This document shows positions 32,952 through 42,099 of a stretch of 64,000 bases of DNA, piece after piece. Each line of letters opens with the position of its first letter. Within the stretch, counting starts at the first letter, position 1. The stretch lies in contig OZ252242.1 in NCBI GenBank assembly GCA_965249595.1, positions 1,054,001 to 1,118,000 of the forward strand, in the 5' to 3' direction. Under the pieces are notes generated by a model, which did not search any database, was not told the origin of the DNA, and saw only the letters and a program-made list of their open reading frames with translations. This DNA comes from VXNJ01 sp965249595 (lineage in GTDB: Bacteria; Chloroflexota; UBA11872; VXNJ01). Made by a program: the position numbers and the translations under genes.

Positions 32952-35501
32952 ATGTTTGGCAAGATTTCCGGCATGTTGCGCGATGGGCCCGACAAGACGA
33001 TGCGACGCCACCGACGCCTGGTCGCGGCGGTCAATGATCTCGAGGATGGATACCGCGCAATGGATGAGGCGCAGCTGGCCAACGTGACCGGTCAGCTACG
33101 CGAGCAACTGGTCCGCTCGGGCTCACTTGAAGATATTCAGGCCGAGGCCTTTGCCGCCGTCCGCGAGGCGACGCGACGCACGATCGGTGACCGCCAATTC
33201 GACGTTCAGCTCGTTGGTGCAGCGGTGCTCCATGATGGCGCCATCGCCGAGATGAAGACCGGCGAGGGCAAGACCTACGCGGCGCCGATGGCGGCCTATC
33301 TAAATGCCCTCCCTGGCCATGGCGTTCACGTCGTTACGGTCAACGACTACTTGGCCCGGCGCGATCGCGATTGGATGGGCCCGGTGCTTGAGCGCCTGGG
33401 GATGTCGGTCGGTGTGATCGCCGCCGATATCGATCTGTCCGCCCGGCGGGCGGCCTATGCGTGCGACGTTACCTACGGTACCAACAACGAAATCGGTTTC
33501 GACTACCTGCGCGACAACATGGTGCAAAAGCTCGAAGACCAGGTTCAACGCGAGCTGAATTTCGCGATCGTCGACGAGGTCGACAACATCCTCATCGATG
33601 AAGCGCGGACCCCGCTAATAATTTCTGGCCAAGTGGCCGAATCGACCGCCCTGTATCAAAATTTTGCGGTGTTGGTCAGCAGGTTGCGCGAAGGCGACGA
33701 CTTCGAGATTGACCACAAACAGCGTTCGGTGATTCCCACCGACCGAGCCATCGATCGCATCGAGAAGCGGCTCGGCATTGACAACATCTATGCCGAGGGA
33801 AACTACCAGCTGCTGCACTATCTCCAGCAGGCCCTGCGGGCCAAGGCACTATATCACCGTGGCCGGGACTACGTGCTGCTCCGTGACGGCGCCGTGGTCG
33901 ACACTCGCGATTCCCGGGCCCAGGTAGTCATCGTCGATGAATTCACCGGGCGGATGATGCACGGACGCCGCTTTGGCGAAGGGCTCCACCAGGCGATCGA
34001 GGCCAAAGAGCAGGTGCAAATCCAGGCCGAGACCCGCACCATGGCAACGATCACCTTTCAGAATCTTTTCCGCGCCTACGAAAAGCTGGCCGGGATGACC
34101 GGTACCGCCAAGACGGAAGAGGAAGAGCTGCACAAGATCTACGGCCTGCGGGTTTGGGAAGTGCCCACCAATGCGTCGATGATTCGCCAGGATCGGGCTG
34201 ATCTGGTGTTTAAGAACAAATCGGGCAAGGAACGGGCGGTTGTGGCCGCGATTGCCGCCGAGTACCACCGCGGCCGCCCGGTGCTGGTTGGATCGGCGTC
34301 GGTGGAAGCGTCTGATCAATTGAGCCGACGACTGCGTGCCGAGCGCATTCCGCACCAGGTTCTCAGCGCCCGTTTTCACGCCAAGGAGGCCGAAATTGTG
34401 GCCCAGGCTGGTGAACGCGGGGCGGTCACGATCGCCACCAACATGGCCGGGCGCGGAACCGATATCAAATTGGCCGAAGGCATCGCCGAGATCGGTGGGC
34501 TCTACGTGCTGGGGACCGAGCGCCACGAATCGCGGCGGATCGATAACCAATTGCGTGGGCGATCCGGGCGCCAGGGTGACCCGGGCGAATCGCGCTTCTT
34601 CGTATCCCTGGAAGATGACTTGATGTTGCGCTTCCGCTCCGATCGGGTGGCCGGGGTAATGGAGCGGCTGGGGATTGACGAAAACAGTCCGATTGAGAAC
34701 AAGATCATCACCCGTTCAATTGAATCAGCCCAGAGCCGGGTGGAGTCGCAGTACTTTGACATCCGTCGTCACGTCGTCGAATTCGACGACGTGATCAACC
34801 GCCAGCGGCAGATCGTCTACGGTCAACGGACCTCTTACCTCAGCAGCAGCCTAGACCCCGAGCCGCTGCTGGCCGAGATGATTGACGAGGAGGTTGCCGA
34901 CGTCGTCACCTCACACGAATTGGCGCCCGATTCGGACCCTGAACAATTGACCGAAGCGGCGCGTAGCGTTGCGGCCCTTTTCAACCTGCCCGATCCGATC
35001 GCCGTCGACGAATTGGTCGACCAGGACGGTGGACAGATAACCGAGATATTTGGCCGCATTGCCCACCAACGGCTTGGCGAACAATTGGCCATCATCGATC
35101 CGGGTCTGCGGGCCCCGGCCTGGCGCTGGATCTTGGTTCAAACGCTCGATTTGCTCTGGGTCGAACACCTGACCGGAATTGAAGAGCTGCGGCAGGGAAT
35201 CGGCTTGGTCTCGGTGGGACAGCAGAATCCTTTGGTTGAATTCCGCCGCCACGGGTTTTCGATGTTCAGGCAGATGCAAGACGCGCTGCGGCATGAGTCG
35301 CTGTTGCGGTTTTTCCGCCTGCAACCGGCGGCCAAAGTGGCCCAAGAGAGCGTGCTGACAACGCAGAATGGGCAACAGACCCGGGGTGGGAAGCTGTCCG
35401 GAGCGCCTGCCGCAACCGCCAACCGTCGCCCCGCCGAGGGGCCCAACCGGTCGCAACGGCGGGCGGCCCAGCGGCGCTCGCGCCGGCGCAGCGCCCGCTA
35501 A
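32952..35501 (+). CDS. secA: Protein translocase subunit SecA
   Basis: The 849-residue preprotein translocase ATPase shows EMKTGEGKT (Walker A), VNDYLARRD, GTNNEIGFDYLRDNM, DEVDNILIDEARTP (Walker B; Asn where most have Ser), MAGRGTDI and LRGRSGRQGDPGES. The C-terminus ends in an Arg-rich tail and lacks the zinc-binding CxC motif, so SecB or lipid interaction through that motif is not expected. It is 48 bases after dnaB. Confidence 0.95.
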   Translation: MFGKISGMLRDGPDKTMRRHRRLVAAVNDLEDGYRAMDEAQLANVTGQLREQLVRSGSLEDIQAEAFAAVREATRRTIGDRQFDVQLVGAAVLHDGAIAEMKTGEGKTYAAPMAAYLNALPGHGVHVVTVNDYLARRDRDWMGPVLERLGMSVGVIAADIDLSARRAAYACDVTYGTNNEIGFDYLRDNMVQKLEDQVQRELNFAIVDEVDNILIDEARTPLIISGQVAESTALYQNFAVLVSRLREGDDFEIDHKQRSVIPTDRAIDRIEKRLGIDNIYAEGNYQLLHYLQQALRAKALYHRGRDYVLLRDGAVVDTRDSRAQVVIVDEFTGRMMHGRRFGEGLHQAIEAKEQVQIQAETRTMATITFQNLFRAYEKLAGMTGTAKTEEEELHKIYGLRVWEVPTNASMIRQDRADLVFKNKSGKERAVVAAIAAEYHRGRPVLVGSASVEASDQLSRRLRAERIPHQVLSARFHAKEAEIVAQAGERGAVTIATNMAGRGTDIKLAEGIAEIGGLYVLGTERHESRRIDNQLRGRSGRQGDPGESRFFVSLEDDLMLRFRSDRVAGVMERLGIDENSPIENKIITRSIESAQSRVESQYFDIRRHVVEFDDVINRQRQIVYGQRTSYLSSSLDPEPLLAEMIDEEVADVVTSHELAPDSDPEQLTEAARSVAALFNLPDPIAVDELVDQDGGQITEIFGRIAHQRLGEQLAIIDPGLRAPAWRWILVQTLDLLWVEHLTGIEELRQGIGLVSVGQQNPLVEFRRHGFSMFRQMQDALRHESLLRFFRLQPAAKVAQESVLTTQNGQQTRGGKLSGAPAATANRRPAEGPNRSQRRAAQRRSRRRSAR

Positions 35502-35566
35502 ACCCAATTCCGCCGCGTGAGCGGTTGAAATTACGCCGGTAGGGCATCTACTGGAAGGATTCGAAC

Positions 35567-36686
35567 ATGAACGGGCAAGAGGGCACCGAGCGTGCGAATC
35601 GCCTGCTAGAAGCCGTTGCAGATATTAGGGGGCGTCTTTGACCACGCCGCCAAGGCCTCAATGGTCGAAGAACTGGAGCTTCGCTGGGCCGAGCCCGATT
35701 TTTGGCAGGATGCCGCCGCGGCGGCATCCTGCATGCAGCAGTTGTCGGCGTTGCGCGCTGAACTGGGTACCTGGGCGGGGTTGCAAACCGAGCTGACCGA
35801 TTCCGCTGAACTGGCCGAATTGGCCGACGAGGATCCGGAGATTGCCGCTGAATTGGAAGCGACGTTGGATCGGCTTGAAGCCACCGTGGGCCAACGCCGC
35901 TTCGAATTAGCGATGAGCGGGCCACACGACTCGGCCGACTCCCTGTTAGCCATCTCGCCCGGGGCCGGAGGAACTGAATCGCAGGATTGGGCCGAAATGC
36001 TGCTCCGGATGTATATCCGCTGGGGCGAACGCCGCGGCTATGACGTTCATGTTCTTGACCTGTTGCCGGCCGAGGAGGCGGGCATCAATTCGGCCACCAT
36101 CCGAATTGCGGGGCGACTCGCGCACGGGTATCTCAAAGGCGAACACGGGGTCCATCGCTTGGTGCGAATTTCGCCTTTTGACTCCGGCGGGCGCCGCCAC
36201 ACATCCTTCGCCCGGGTGGAGGTACTTCCCGAACTCGCGGATGATATCGACATAGAAATCGGGCGCGATGAGGTTCGGATCGATACATTCCGGGCTGGCG
36301 GGGCCGGTGGCCAACATGTCAATAAGACCGATTCGGCGGTTCGCATAACCCATATCCCGACCGGTATTACGGCCAGCTGTCAAAATTCGCGCTCACAAAT
36401 CAAGAACCGTGAAACGGCCTGGAAGTTGCTCACGGCGCGGCTTTACCAGCGCCGCCAGGCTGAGCAAAAGGCGGAGCGCGAAAAACTCGCCGGTGACCGT
36501 CTCAGCGCCGATTTTGGCAGCCAAATCCGATCCTACGTATTGCACCCATATCGGTCTGTTAAGGACTTGCGATCGGGATACGAGACTTCCGACACAGCGG
36601 GCGTGTTAGACGGCGATCTAGATGGATTAATAAACGCCTACTTAGCAACCGTGGTGGCCGATCCGACAGGTGCCAATAGCGGCTAG
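35567..36686 (+). CDS. prfB: Peptide chain release factor 2 (programmed +1 frameshift)
   Basis: The gene is read as 35567-35638 joined to 35640-36686. The ATG at 35567 follows a GGAAGGA ribosome site, 24 codons run to an in-frame TGA at 35639-35641, and a +1 shift at CTT gives D-H-A-A-K. The product of about 372 residues has the UGA/UAA-reading SPF tripeptide in RISPFDSGG and the GGQ loop in GAGGQHVNKTDS. RF2 thus controls its own level. It follows secA. Confidence 0.95.
35627..35642 (+). promoter_or_regulatory. prfB recoding site
   Basis: AGGGGG (35627-35632) acts as the internal Shine-Dalgarno, 3 bases before the slippery codon and stop CTT TGA C (35636-35642). Spacing and sequence match the well-known E. 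coli prfB element. Confidence 0.95.
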
Positions 36687-36793
36687 CGTACGGCGGCAGC
36701 CGCTGACTAAATCCGCAAGATAAACGAAACTTAACGGTGGGACGGGCGGATATTGTGCCCGACGGACACTTGGCGTTCCGGAGAACGTGGTCC

Positions 36794-38485
36794 ATGAACG
36801 CATTCAACCACCAAGCATTTGACAGCAGCTGGGCGGGCCGCAAGATCGCTCGACTGGTGTTGTCGGCCGCTATTTTGTTGGTCGTCTGGGGGTTGCTATC
36901 GCCGACTGTAAACGCCGCATCGCCGGAGTCGCCGATCAGACCGGTCCGATTGTTGGAATATCCGGATTTTGAAGCCGACATTGTTCAGCTTGTCGTGGAG
37001 GTTCCCTGGTCGGGCCCCGACCCTTCCGAGGCCGCAATCCTCTTGCAGTTGCCCGAGCGTCAGTGGACGCATATCGATTTCGTTGAATTCGTGCGCAATG
37101 ATGATCGCGTGGGCGCGCTTTATGAATTGGATCAATTGGGTGAACTCTGGACCGGATTGCAATTCCACTACCGGTGGCGCTTCACCGATGTTGACGGTGT
37201 ACGGCACGTAACTGAGGACCGAACGGTCCTCACGATCGACCCGAACCGCGGCTGGCGGCTGAATAACGATCCGATCGCCCGCGTTTTCGACTACTCAGAC
37301 GATTCTGAATTTGGCCCACAGATATTGGCGACGGCGCTTGAAGCAATCGAGCTGATCGATGGCGAACTGGGCTTTACCGTAAAGAACCAAGTTCGGGTCG
37401 TGACCTATTCGACTAGCGCGGACCTGCTCGAGGTACTGGGGGCCGCGGCCGATGACGGTACCAAGGGCCTTTGGTTTGCCTCTCACGAATTGATCATGCT
37501 CTACAGCGATCCCGAAGATGAGACGCTGAATGGAGTCTTAACGCACGAACTAACCCACGCCGCGATCGGGCAATACACCAATGCCCCGTGGCGGTTACCC
37601 ACCTGGGTGCATGAAGGCTTGGCCACCAGGATGCAGGCCAAGGTTTCCGGCGGCGACGATTACGACCAAACGGTTGCCGAGGCTCTCTCCGCCGACGAAC
37701 TGATCTCCCTGCGGGGGCTGCGCGGTTATCTGCCAATTGAACGTGGCGAAGTATCGCTGGTCTACGCTGAGAGCTACTCCCTCATGTCCTTTTTGATCGA
37801 TACCTACGGGGTCGAATCAGTGACGGCATTGCTGACCGCATTCGCCAGCGGGCAGACCGAGGATGAATCCCTGGTCAGCGCAATCGGAATTGACGCCGCC
37901 GCCCTGGAGGCCGATTGGCTGGCCAATCTTGAGGAATCGGCCGCCGCCAACGCCGCCGCCCCGGCGCCGGCCCGGCAGGCCGCCGGTACTGCAGCCCAAC
38001 CGGCCGCCCCGCCCGATGGAGCGGAGCCGCAAACGGGCGAACCGGCAGCGCCCCCTGATGTCGAATTGGCTGAAACCTTGGTCGGCAACGATGAACTGCC
38101 GCTCGCTGATGACGGTACGCGGGCCTTTATCGCAATCTCTGGTTTGACGGTGATCGGCTTATTGGCGCTAACCGCCCTATTGGCGCGCCGACGCGGTCGC
38201 CCAAGTTCGGCCTTAGCCGCTTCACCGGTTGCTCCGCCGCCATTCGCGTTGATGAGCGCCGGCCGCCCTGGGGATGATACCGGTGCCCCGCGCTGGCAAT
38301 CCCGCTCGGCAATATCCGCTTCGAATGTGGCCGGGGGTGCTATCTCAAGCGATTTGGCAAGGTCGGCGCGAAGGCGCGTCGGCGGGTTTGGGTTCAACCG
38401 TTCGGCAAAGTTGGCGCCGCAGCAACTGAATCGATTTCTACCGTTTCCGAAACCGAAATTGCGACGCTTTCGAGCCCGCGATTAG
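36794..38485 (+). CDS. Membrane-anchored peptidase-MA family metallohydrolase
   Basis: An N-terminal hydrophobic leader (about residues 18-40) exports the protein. The zinc-binding HELTH motif is followed 20-odd residues later by WVHEGLA, giving the third ligand, so the gluzincin site is intact. After an Ala/Pro-rich linker a second membrane helix (FIAISGLTVIGLLALTALL) and an Arg-rich cytoplasmic tail close the protein. The natural substrate is unknown. An in-frame start at 36737 would add 19 residues before the leader, so I prefer ATG 36794. Confidence 0.82.
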   Translation: MNAFNHQAFDSSWAGRKIARLVLSAAILLVVWGLLSPTVNAASPESPIRPVRLLEYPDFEADIVQLVVEVPWSGPDPSEAAILLQLPERQWTHIDFVEFVRNDDRVGALYELDQLGELWTGLQFHYRWRFTDVDGVRHVTEDRTVLTIDPNRGWRLNNDPIARVFDYSDDSEFGPQILATALEAIELIDGELGFTVKNQVRVVTYSTSADLLEVLGAAADDGTKGLWFASHELIMLYSDPEDETLNGVLTHELTHAAIGQYTNAPWRLPTWVHEGLATRMQAKVSGGDDYDQTVAEALSADELISLRGLRGYLPIERGEVSLVYAESYSLMSFLIDTYGVESVTALLTAFASGQTEDESLVSAIGIDAAALEADWLANLEESAAANAAAPAPARQAAGTAAQPAAPPDGAEPQTGEPAAPPDVELAETLVGNDELPLADDGTRAFIAISGLTVIGLLALTALLARRRGRPSSALAASPVAPPPFALMSAGRPGDDTGAPRWQSRSAISASNVAGGAISSDLARSARRRVGGFGFNRSAKLAPQQLNRFLPFPKPKLRRFRARD

Positions 38486-38545
38486 GGGGATTGCAACGCG
38501 TATGGATCTGTTGTTGTTCGGCGGCGTTCGAAAAGGGGATGACAA

Positions 38546-39694
38546 ATGTCAGTAGCCGATCCCAGCTTCTCGATCGGGGTTGAAGAGGAATACATGCTCG
38601 TCGACTTAGCGTCGCGCAATTTGGTTGCCGAACCGCCGGAGGAATTGATCTCCCGGATCAACCGTGAGCTTGGCAGCCAGGTTAGTCCCGAGCTATTGCG
38701 GACCCAGATTGAGGTTGGCACCGGAGTTTGCCAGTCAATTTCCGAGTTACGGGCCGATCTATCGCGATTGCGGCGGGTGGTGGCCGTGGCGGCCGGTGAT
38801 TTCGGAATGGCCCCGATTGCTTCTTCGACACACCCGTTCGCCAATTGGCGCGAACAGAAATTTACCGAGAAAGACCGCTACCAAGGCCTGGGCCACGATC
38901 TGCAGGGAGTCGCGGCGCGAGCCCTAATTGGTGGAATGCACGTTCACGTTGGAGTCGAAAACGACGATCTGCGGATCGATTTGCTCAATCAACTTAGCTA
39001 TTTCATTCCGCACCTGCTGACACTGAGTACATCCTCGCCATTTTGGGAGGGCGATAACACCGGTCTGATGTCCTACCGAACGGCCGTGATGGGGGAATTC
39101 CCGCGAACGGGGTTGCCCGAGCGGTTTGAGAGCTTTGCCGAATATCAACAAACGCTGGCCGTGCTGGTCGACGTCGAATTGATCAAGGACGGGACGATGG
39201 TTTGGTGGGACGCACGCCTCTCGCCGCGGTTTTCAACAATTGAGATGCGGGCGACGGACATTTGCACGCGCATCGACGATGCAATTTGCGTGGCGGCCAT
39301 TTACCGCTGTGTGTTGCGGATGCTCTACCGCCTCCGGCGCGCCAATTTGGGATGGCGGCCCTATTCGCCGTTCCTAATCAACGAGAACCGCTGGCGTGCC
39401 CGACGCTATGGGATCGATGGCGGACTCGTCGACTTCGGTCAGAGTGTGATCAAACCCTGCGCCGACCTTTGCGAGGAATTGCTGGAGCTGATCATGCCCG
39501 ATGCCGAATTTTTCGATTGCGTTGACGAAGTAGAGCATGTGCGCAAGATCCTCGCCGACGGGACCAGCGCCCACAAACAATTGCGCATCTTTGACGCGGC
39601 CCGCGGTAACGGGCTGCCAAGCGAAATTGCCCTTACCGAGGTCGTCGATTACCTGACGGCGGCAACCGTGACCGATCTCGATAGGCCTGGCTGA
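38546..39694 (+). CDS. Carboxylate-amine ligase, GCS2 (YbdK) family
   Basis: The 382 residues begin with FSIGVEEEYMLVD, the GCS2 signature, and contain GGMHVHVGV, STSSPFWEGDNTGLMSYR and RLSPRFSTIEMRATD. This family includes YbdK, a weak glutamate-cysteine ligase, and relatives of unclear substrate. It is 7 bases upstream of ftsE and probably starts that transcript. Confidence 0.88.
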   Translation: MSVADPSFSIGVEEEYMLVDLASRNLVAEPPEELISRINRELGSQVSPELLRTQIEVGTGVCQSISELRADLSRLRRVVAVAAGDFGMAPIASSTHPFANWREQKFTEKDRYQGLGHDLQGVAARALIGGMHVHVGVENDDLRIDLLNQLSYFIPHLLTLSTSSPFWEGDNTGLMSYRTAVMGEFPRTGLPERFESFAEYQQTLAVLVDVELIKDGTMVWWDARLSPRFSTIEMRATDICTRIDDAICVAAIYRCVLRMLYRLRRANLGWRPYSPFLINENRWRARRYGIDGGLVDFGQSVIKPCADLCEELLELIMPDAEFFDCVDEVEHVRKILADGTSAHKQLRIFDAARGNGLPSEIALTEVVDYLTAATVTDLDRPG

Positions 39695-39701
39695 TCTGAA
39701 A

Positions 39702-40523
39702 GTGGTCCAATCTAGCGGCGAGGAAACCAAACGCCCAGAAGTTGCCAGCGAGCAAGAGTCGCTCGAATTGGCCGACGCCCTCTATGGCGTTGGCCAACCG
39801 CCAATCATCGTTACCCGAAACGTCGAATTCTCCTATCCGGCCGGCGGGCGCGTCCTCTCGTCGCTGAATCTGACAATTCGGCGTGGCGAGTTTGTGTTCC
39901 TGGTCGGATCTTCGGGCGCCGGAAAAACTACGCTGATTCACCTGTTAAACCGCGATTTGGTCCCAACCGGCGGCGCCGTTTACATAGATGGCGTCAACAC
40001 CGCCCGTCTTGCCCGGGCCCAAATCTCGCGTTTGCGCCGGCAAGTAGGCATTGTATTTCAGGACTTTAAGCTGCTGCCGCAACACACCGTGGGCGAAAAC
40101 GTGGCATTCGCCCTGAGGGTCACCGGCCGCTATGACTTTTTTGCCGAAGGCCGGGTGCACGACGCCCTCGAGACGGTGGGTTTGGCCAATCGGGCTGAAA
40201 ACTACCCGGCGCAGCTCTCAGGCGGACAGCAGCAGCGGGTAGCAATCGCCCGTTGCTTGGTTACCAACCCGCCGATCGTGATTGCCGATGAACCAACTGG
40301 CAATCTGGATCCCGAAATCGCCCGCGAGACGATTTCACTTTTGCTTCGCATCTCAGGTCAGGGAACAACCGTTATCGTGGCGACCCACAATCGTGAGCTA
40401 GTAAATTCGCTCCGGCAGCGGGTCGTCGAGCTTGCCGACGGGCGGATGTTGCGGGATGAAATTCGCGCCGGCTACCATGCCGAAGGCCCAGCCGCAGACC
40501 CAGACAAATCGGCCGCCGATTAA
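39702..40523 (+). CDS. ftsE: Cell division ATP-binding protein FtsE
   Basis: The ABC ATPase of the FtsEX complex has Walker A GSSGAGKTTL, Q-loop VFQDFKLLP, signature LSGGQQQRVAIAR, Walker B IVIADEPTGNLDP and the H-loop VATHN. About 35 extra residues precede the domain. It starts at the GTG at 39702 and stops 4 bases before ftsX, with which it works to control a peptidoglycan hydrolase. Confidence 0.9.
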   Translation: MVQSSGEETKRPEVASEQESLELADALYGVGQPPIIVTRNVEFSYPAGGRVLSSLNLTIRRGEFVFLVGSSGAGKTTLIHLLNRDLVPTGGAVYIDGVNTARLARAQISRLRRQVGIVFQDFKLLPQHTVGENVAFALRVTGRYDFFAEGRVHDALETVGLANRAENYPAQLSGGQQQRVAIARCLVTNPPIVIADEPTGNLDPEIARETISLLLRISGQGTTVIVATHNRELVNSLRQRVVELADGRMLRDEIRAGYHAEGPAADPDKSAAD

Positions 40524-40527
40524 AGTG

Positions 40528-41415
40528 ATGACCAAAGTCCACACCCTGCAGTACATCGTCGCGGCAGCGTTCTCGTCGATGTGGCGCAATCGACTCACCA
40601 CCATCGCGGCGATCGTGACAACCACCGTGATGCTGTTGGTGTTTGGAATTTTCCTTACCGTCAATGACACCCTTGATCGAATGATCGAGGCGCTCGGTCG
40701 ACGAACCAACATGGTGGTCTACCTGCGCGACGATGCCTCTCCGCTGTGGATATCCGGCGCGGTCCAAGAGTTGCGAGAGCGGCCTGACGTGGCCGAGGTG
40801 ACCTTGATCACGCAAGAACAGGCAGCCGCCAACTTTCGCGAATCATTGAGCGATTTGGGCGAGATTCTCGACGTGATTGGCGAAAACCCCTTGCCGGCCT
40901 CAATCGAAATCCGGATGGAGGACCCCGCCTTTGCGCTTGCGCTGGCCGCTGAATTGGGCAGCCAAACTGACCAGATTGAGGAGGTGTTAGTTCGGGCCGA
41001 TGTCGTTTCACGATTGCTCCAGGCATCGCAGCTGGTGACCATCGGTGGCACCTTGATGATGGTGCTGTTGGCATTGGTTACGCTGTTGGTGATCGTTAAC
41101 ACGATCCGTCTGGCCGTTCATTCCCGTCGCCGCGAGATCGAGGTTATGAAATTGCTCGGAGCCACCGATTGGTTCGTGCGTGGCCCATTCCTGATCGAAG
41201 GCGCCGTCATCGGGTTTGTGGGATCGGTCGCAGCCGCCCTTTTGACCCTGGCGGCATACGTTCGGGTCGTTCCGGCCGCCAATTCCTTAATCTCGTTCCT
41301 GCCGGTGCGCACGGCGGCTTTGTTCTGGGTCAACTTGGCGTTGTTCATCGTGTTGATGGGCCTGGTGATTGGAATCCTGGGTTCATATTTCTCGGTCCGC
41401 AACGCGCAGATGTAA
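40528..41415 (+). CDS. ftsX: Cell division protein FtsX
   Basis: The 295-residue permease has a first helix (TTVMLLVFGIFLTV), a long extracellular domain with VYLRDDASP and three further helices (LVTIGGTLMMVLLALVTLLVIVNT and two near the end), with the cytoplasmic coupling loop HSRRREIEVMKLLGA. The extracellular domain recruits and activates the cell-wall hydrolase. I start at the ATG at 40528, one codon after an in-frame GTG. Confidence 0.9.
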   Translation: MTKVHTLQYIVAAAFSSMWRNRLTTIAAIVTTTVMLLVFGIFLTVNDTLDRMIEALGRRTNMVVYLRDDASPLWISGAVQELRERPDVAEVTLITQEQAAANFRESLSDLGEILDVIGENPLPASIEIRMEDPAFALALAAELGSQTDQIEEVLVRADVVSRLLQASQLVTIGGTLMMVLLALVTLLVIVNTIRLAVHSRRREIEVMKLLGATDWFVRGPFLIEGAVIGFVGSVAAALLTLAAYVRVVPAANSLISFLPVRTAALFWVNLALFIVLMGLVIGILGSYFSVRNAQM

Positions 41416-41418
41416 GCC

Positions 41419-42099
41419 GTGCTGATCTTCGACCGCGTCAGCAAGGTCTATGGCAAGAACCGCATTGCGCTGTCCGACGTGTCGTTTGCAGTCGGGCGCA
41501 ATGAATTTGTTTTTGTGATCGGGGCCAACGGTGCCGGTAAATCCACTTTGCTAAAACTCGCCACGCTGCAGGAGGCACCGACCTCGGGAACGTTGGTCGT
41601 GGCATCTCTCCAGGTTGGTGGGTTGGGCGCCCCAGCCCGCTCCCGCTTGCGTCGCCGGTTGGGGATCATTCCCCAGGAGAATCGGCTCTTTTATGACCGC
41701 ACGGCCTTTGCCAACGTAGCTTTGCCGCTGCAGGTTGCCGGCACCGGTGGCCGCCGCTTGCGCGAACGCGTACATGTCACGTTAGACCGCGTCGGCATGG
41801 CAGATTTCGCTTCCGTGGCGGTTGCTGAGCTCTCTGGCGGACAGCAGCAGAAAGTTGCCATTGCCAAGGCGTTGGCCAATGATCCGGAAGTTCTCATCGC
41901 CGACGAACCGACCGAGGCGCTCTCGCCGGATGCCTCGCAGGCAATCATGGAACTGTTGTTGCAAGCCACCCAGGACGGCATCACCGCGTTGGTGGCAACC
42001 CATGATTCGGCGGCCGTAGATCGACTGCGCCGGCGGGTAATAACGCTGTCCCAGGGCCGAATTACGGCCGACGACCCGGCAGGAACATTTAGTGCCTAA
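41419..42099 (+). CDS. Second FtsE-like ABC ATPase
   Basis: This 226-residue ABC ATPase has Walker A GANGAGKSTL, signature LSGGQQQKVAIAK, Walker B VLIADEPTEALSPD and H-loop VATHDS, all intact. Its relation to FtsE is close but the two are clearly different proteins. It lies directly after ftsX (3-base gap) and before the EnvC-like gene, so FtsX may be driven by a heterodimer of two ATPases. Alternatively it may serve as a separate exporter ATPase. Confidence 0.85.
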   Translation: MLIFDRVSKVYGKNRIALSDVSFAVGRNEFVFVIGANGAGKSTLLKLATLQEAPTSGTLVVASLQVGGLGAPARSRLRRRLGIIPQENRLFYDRTAFANVALPLQVAGTGGRRLRERVHVTLDRVGMADFASVAVAELSGGQQQKVAIAKALANDPEVLIADEPTEALSPDASQAIMELLLQATQDGITALVATHDSAAVDRLRRRVITLSQGRITADDPAGTFSA

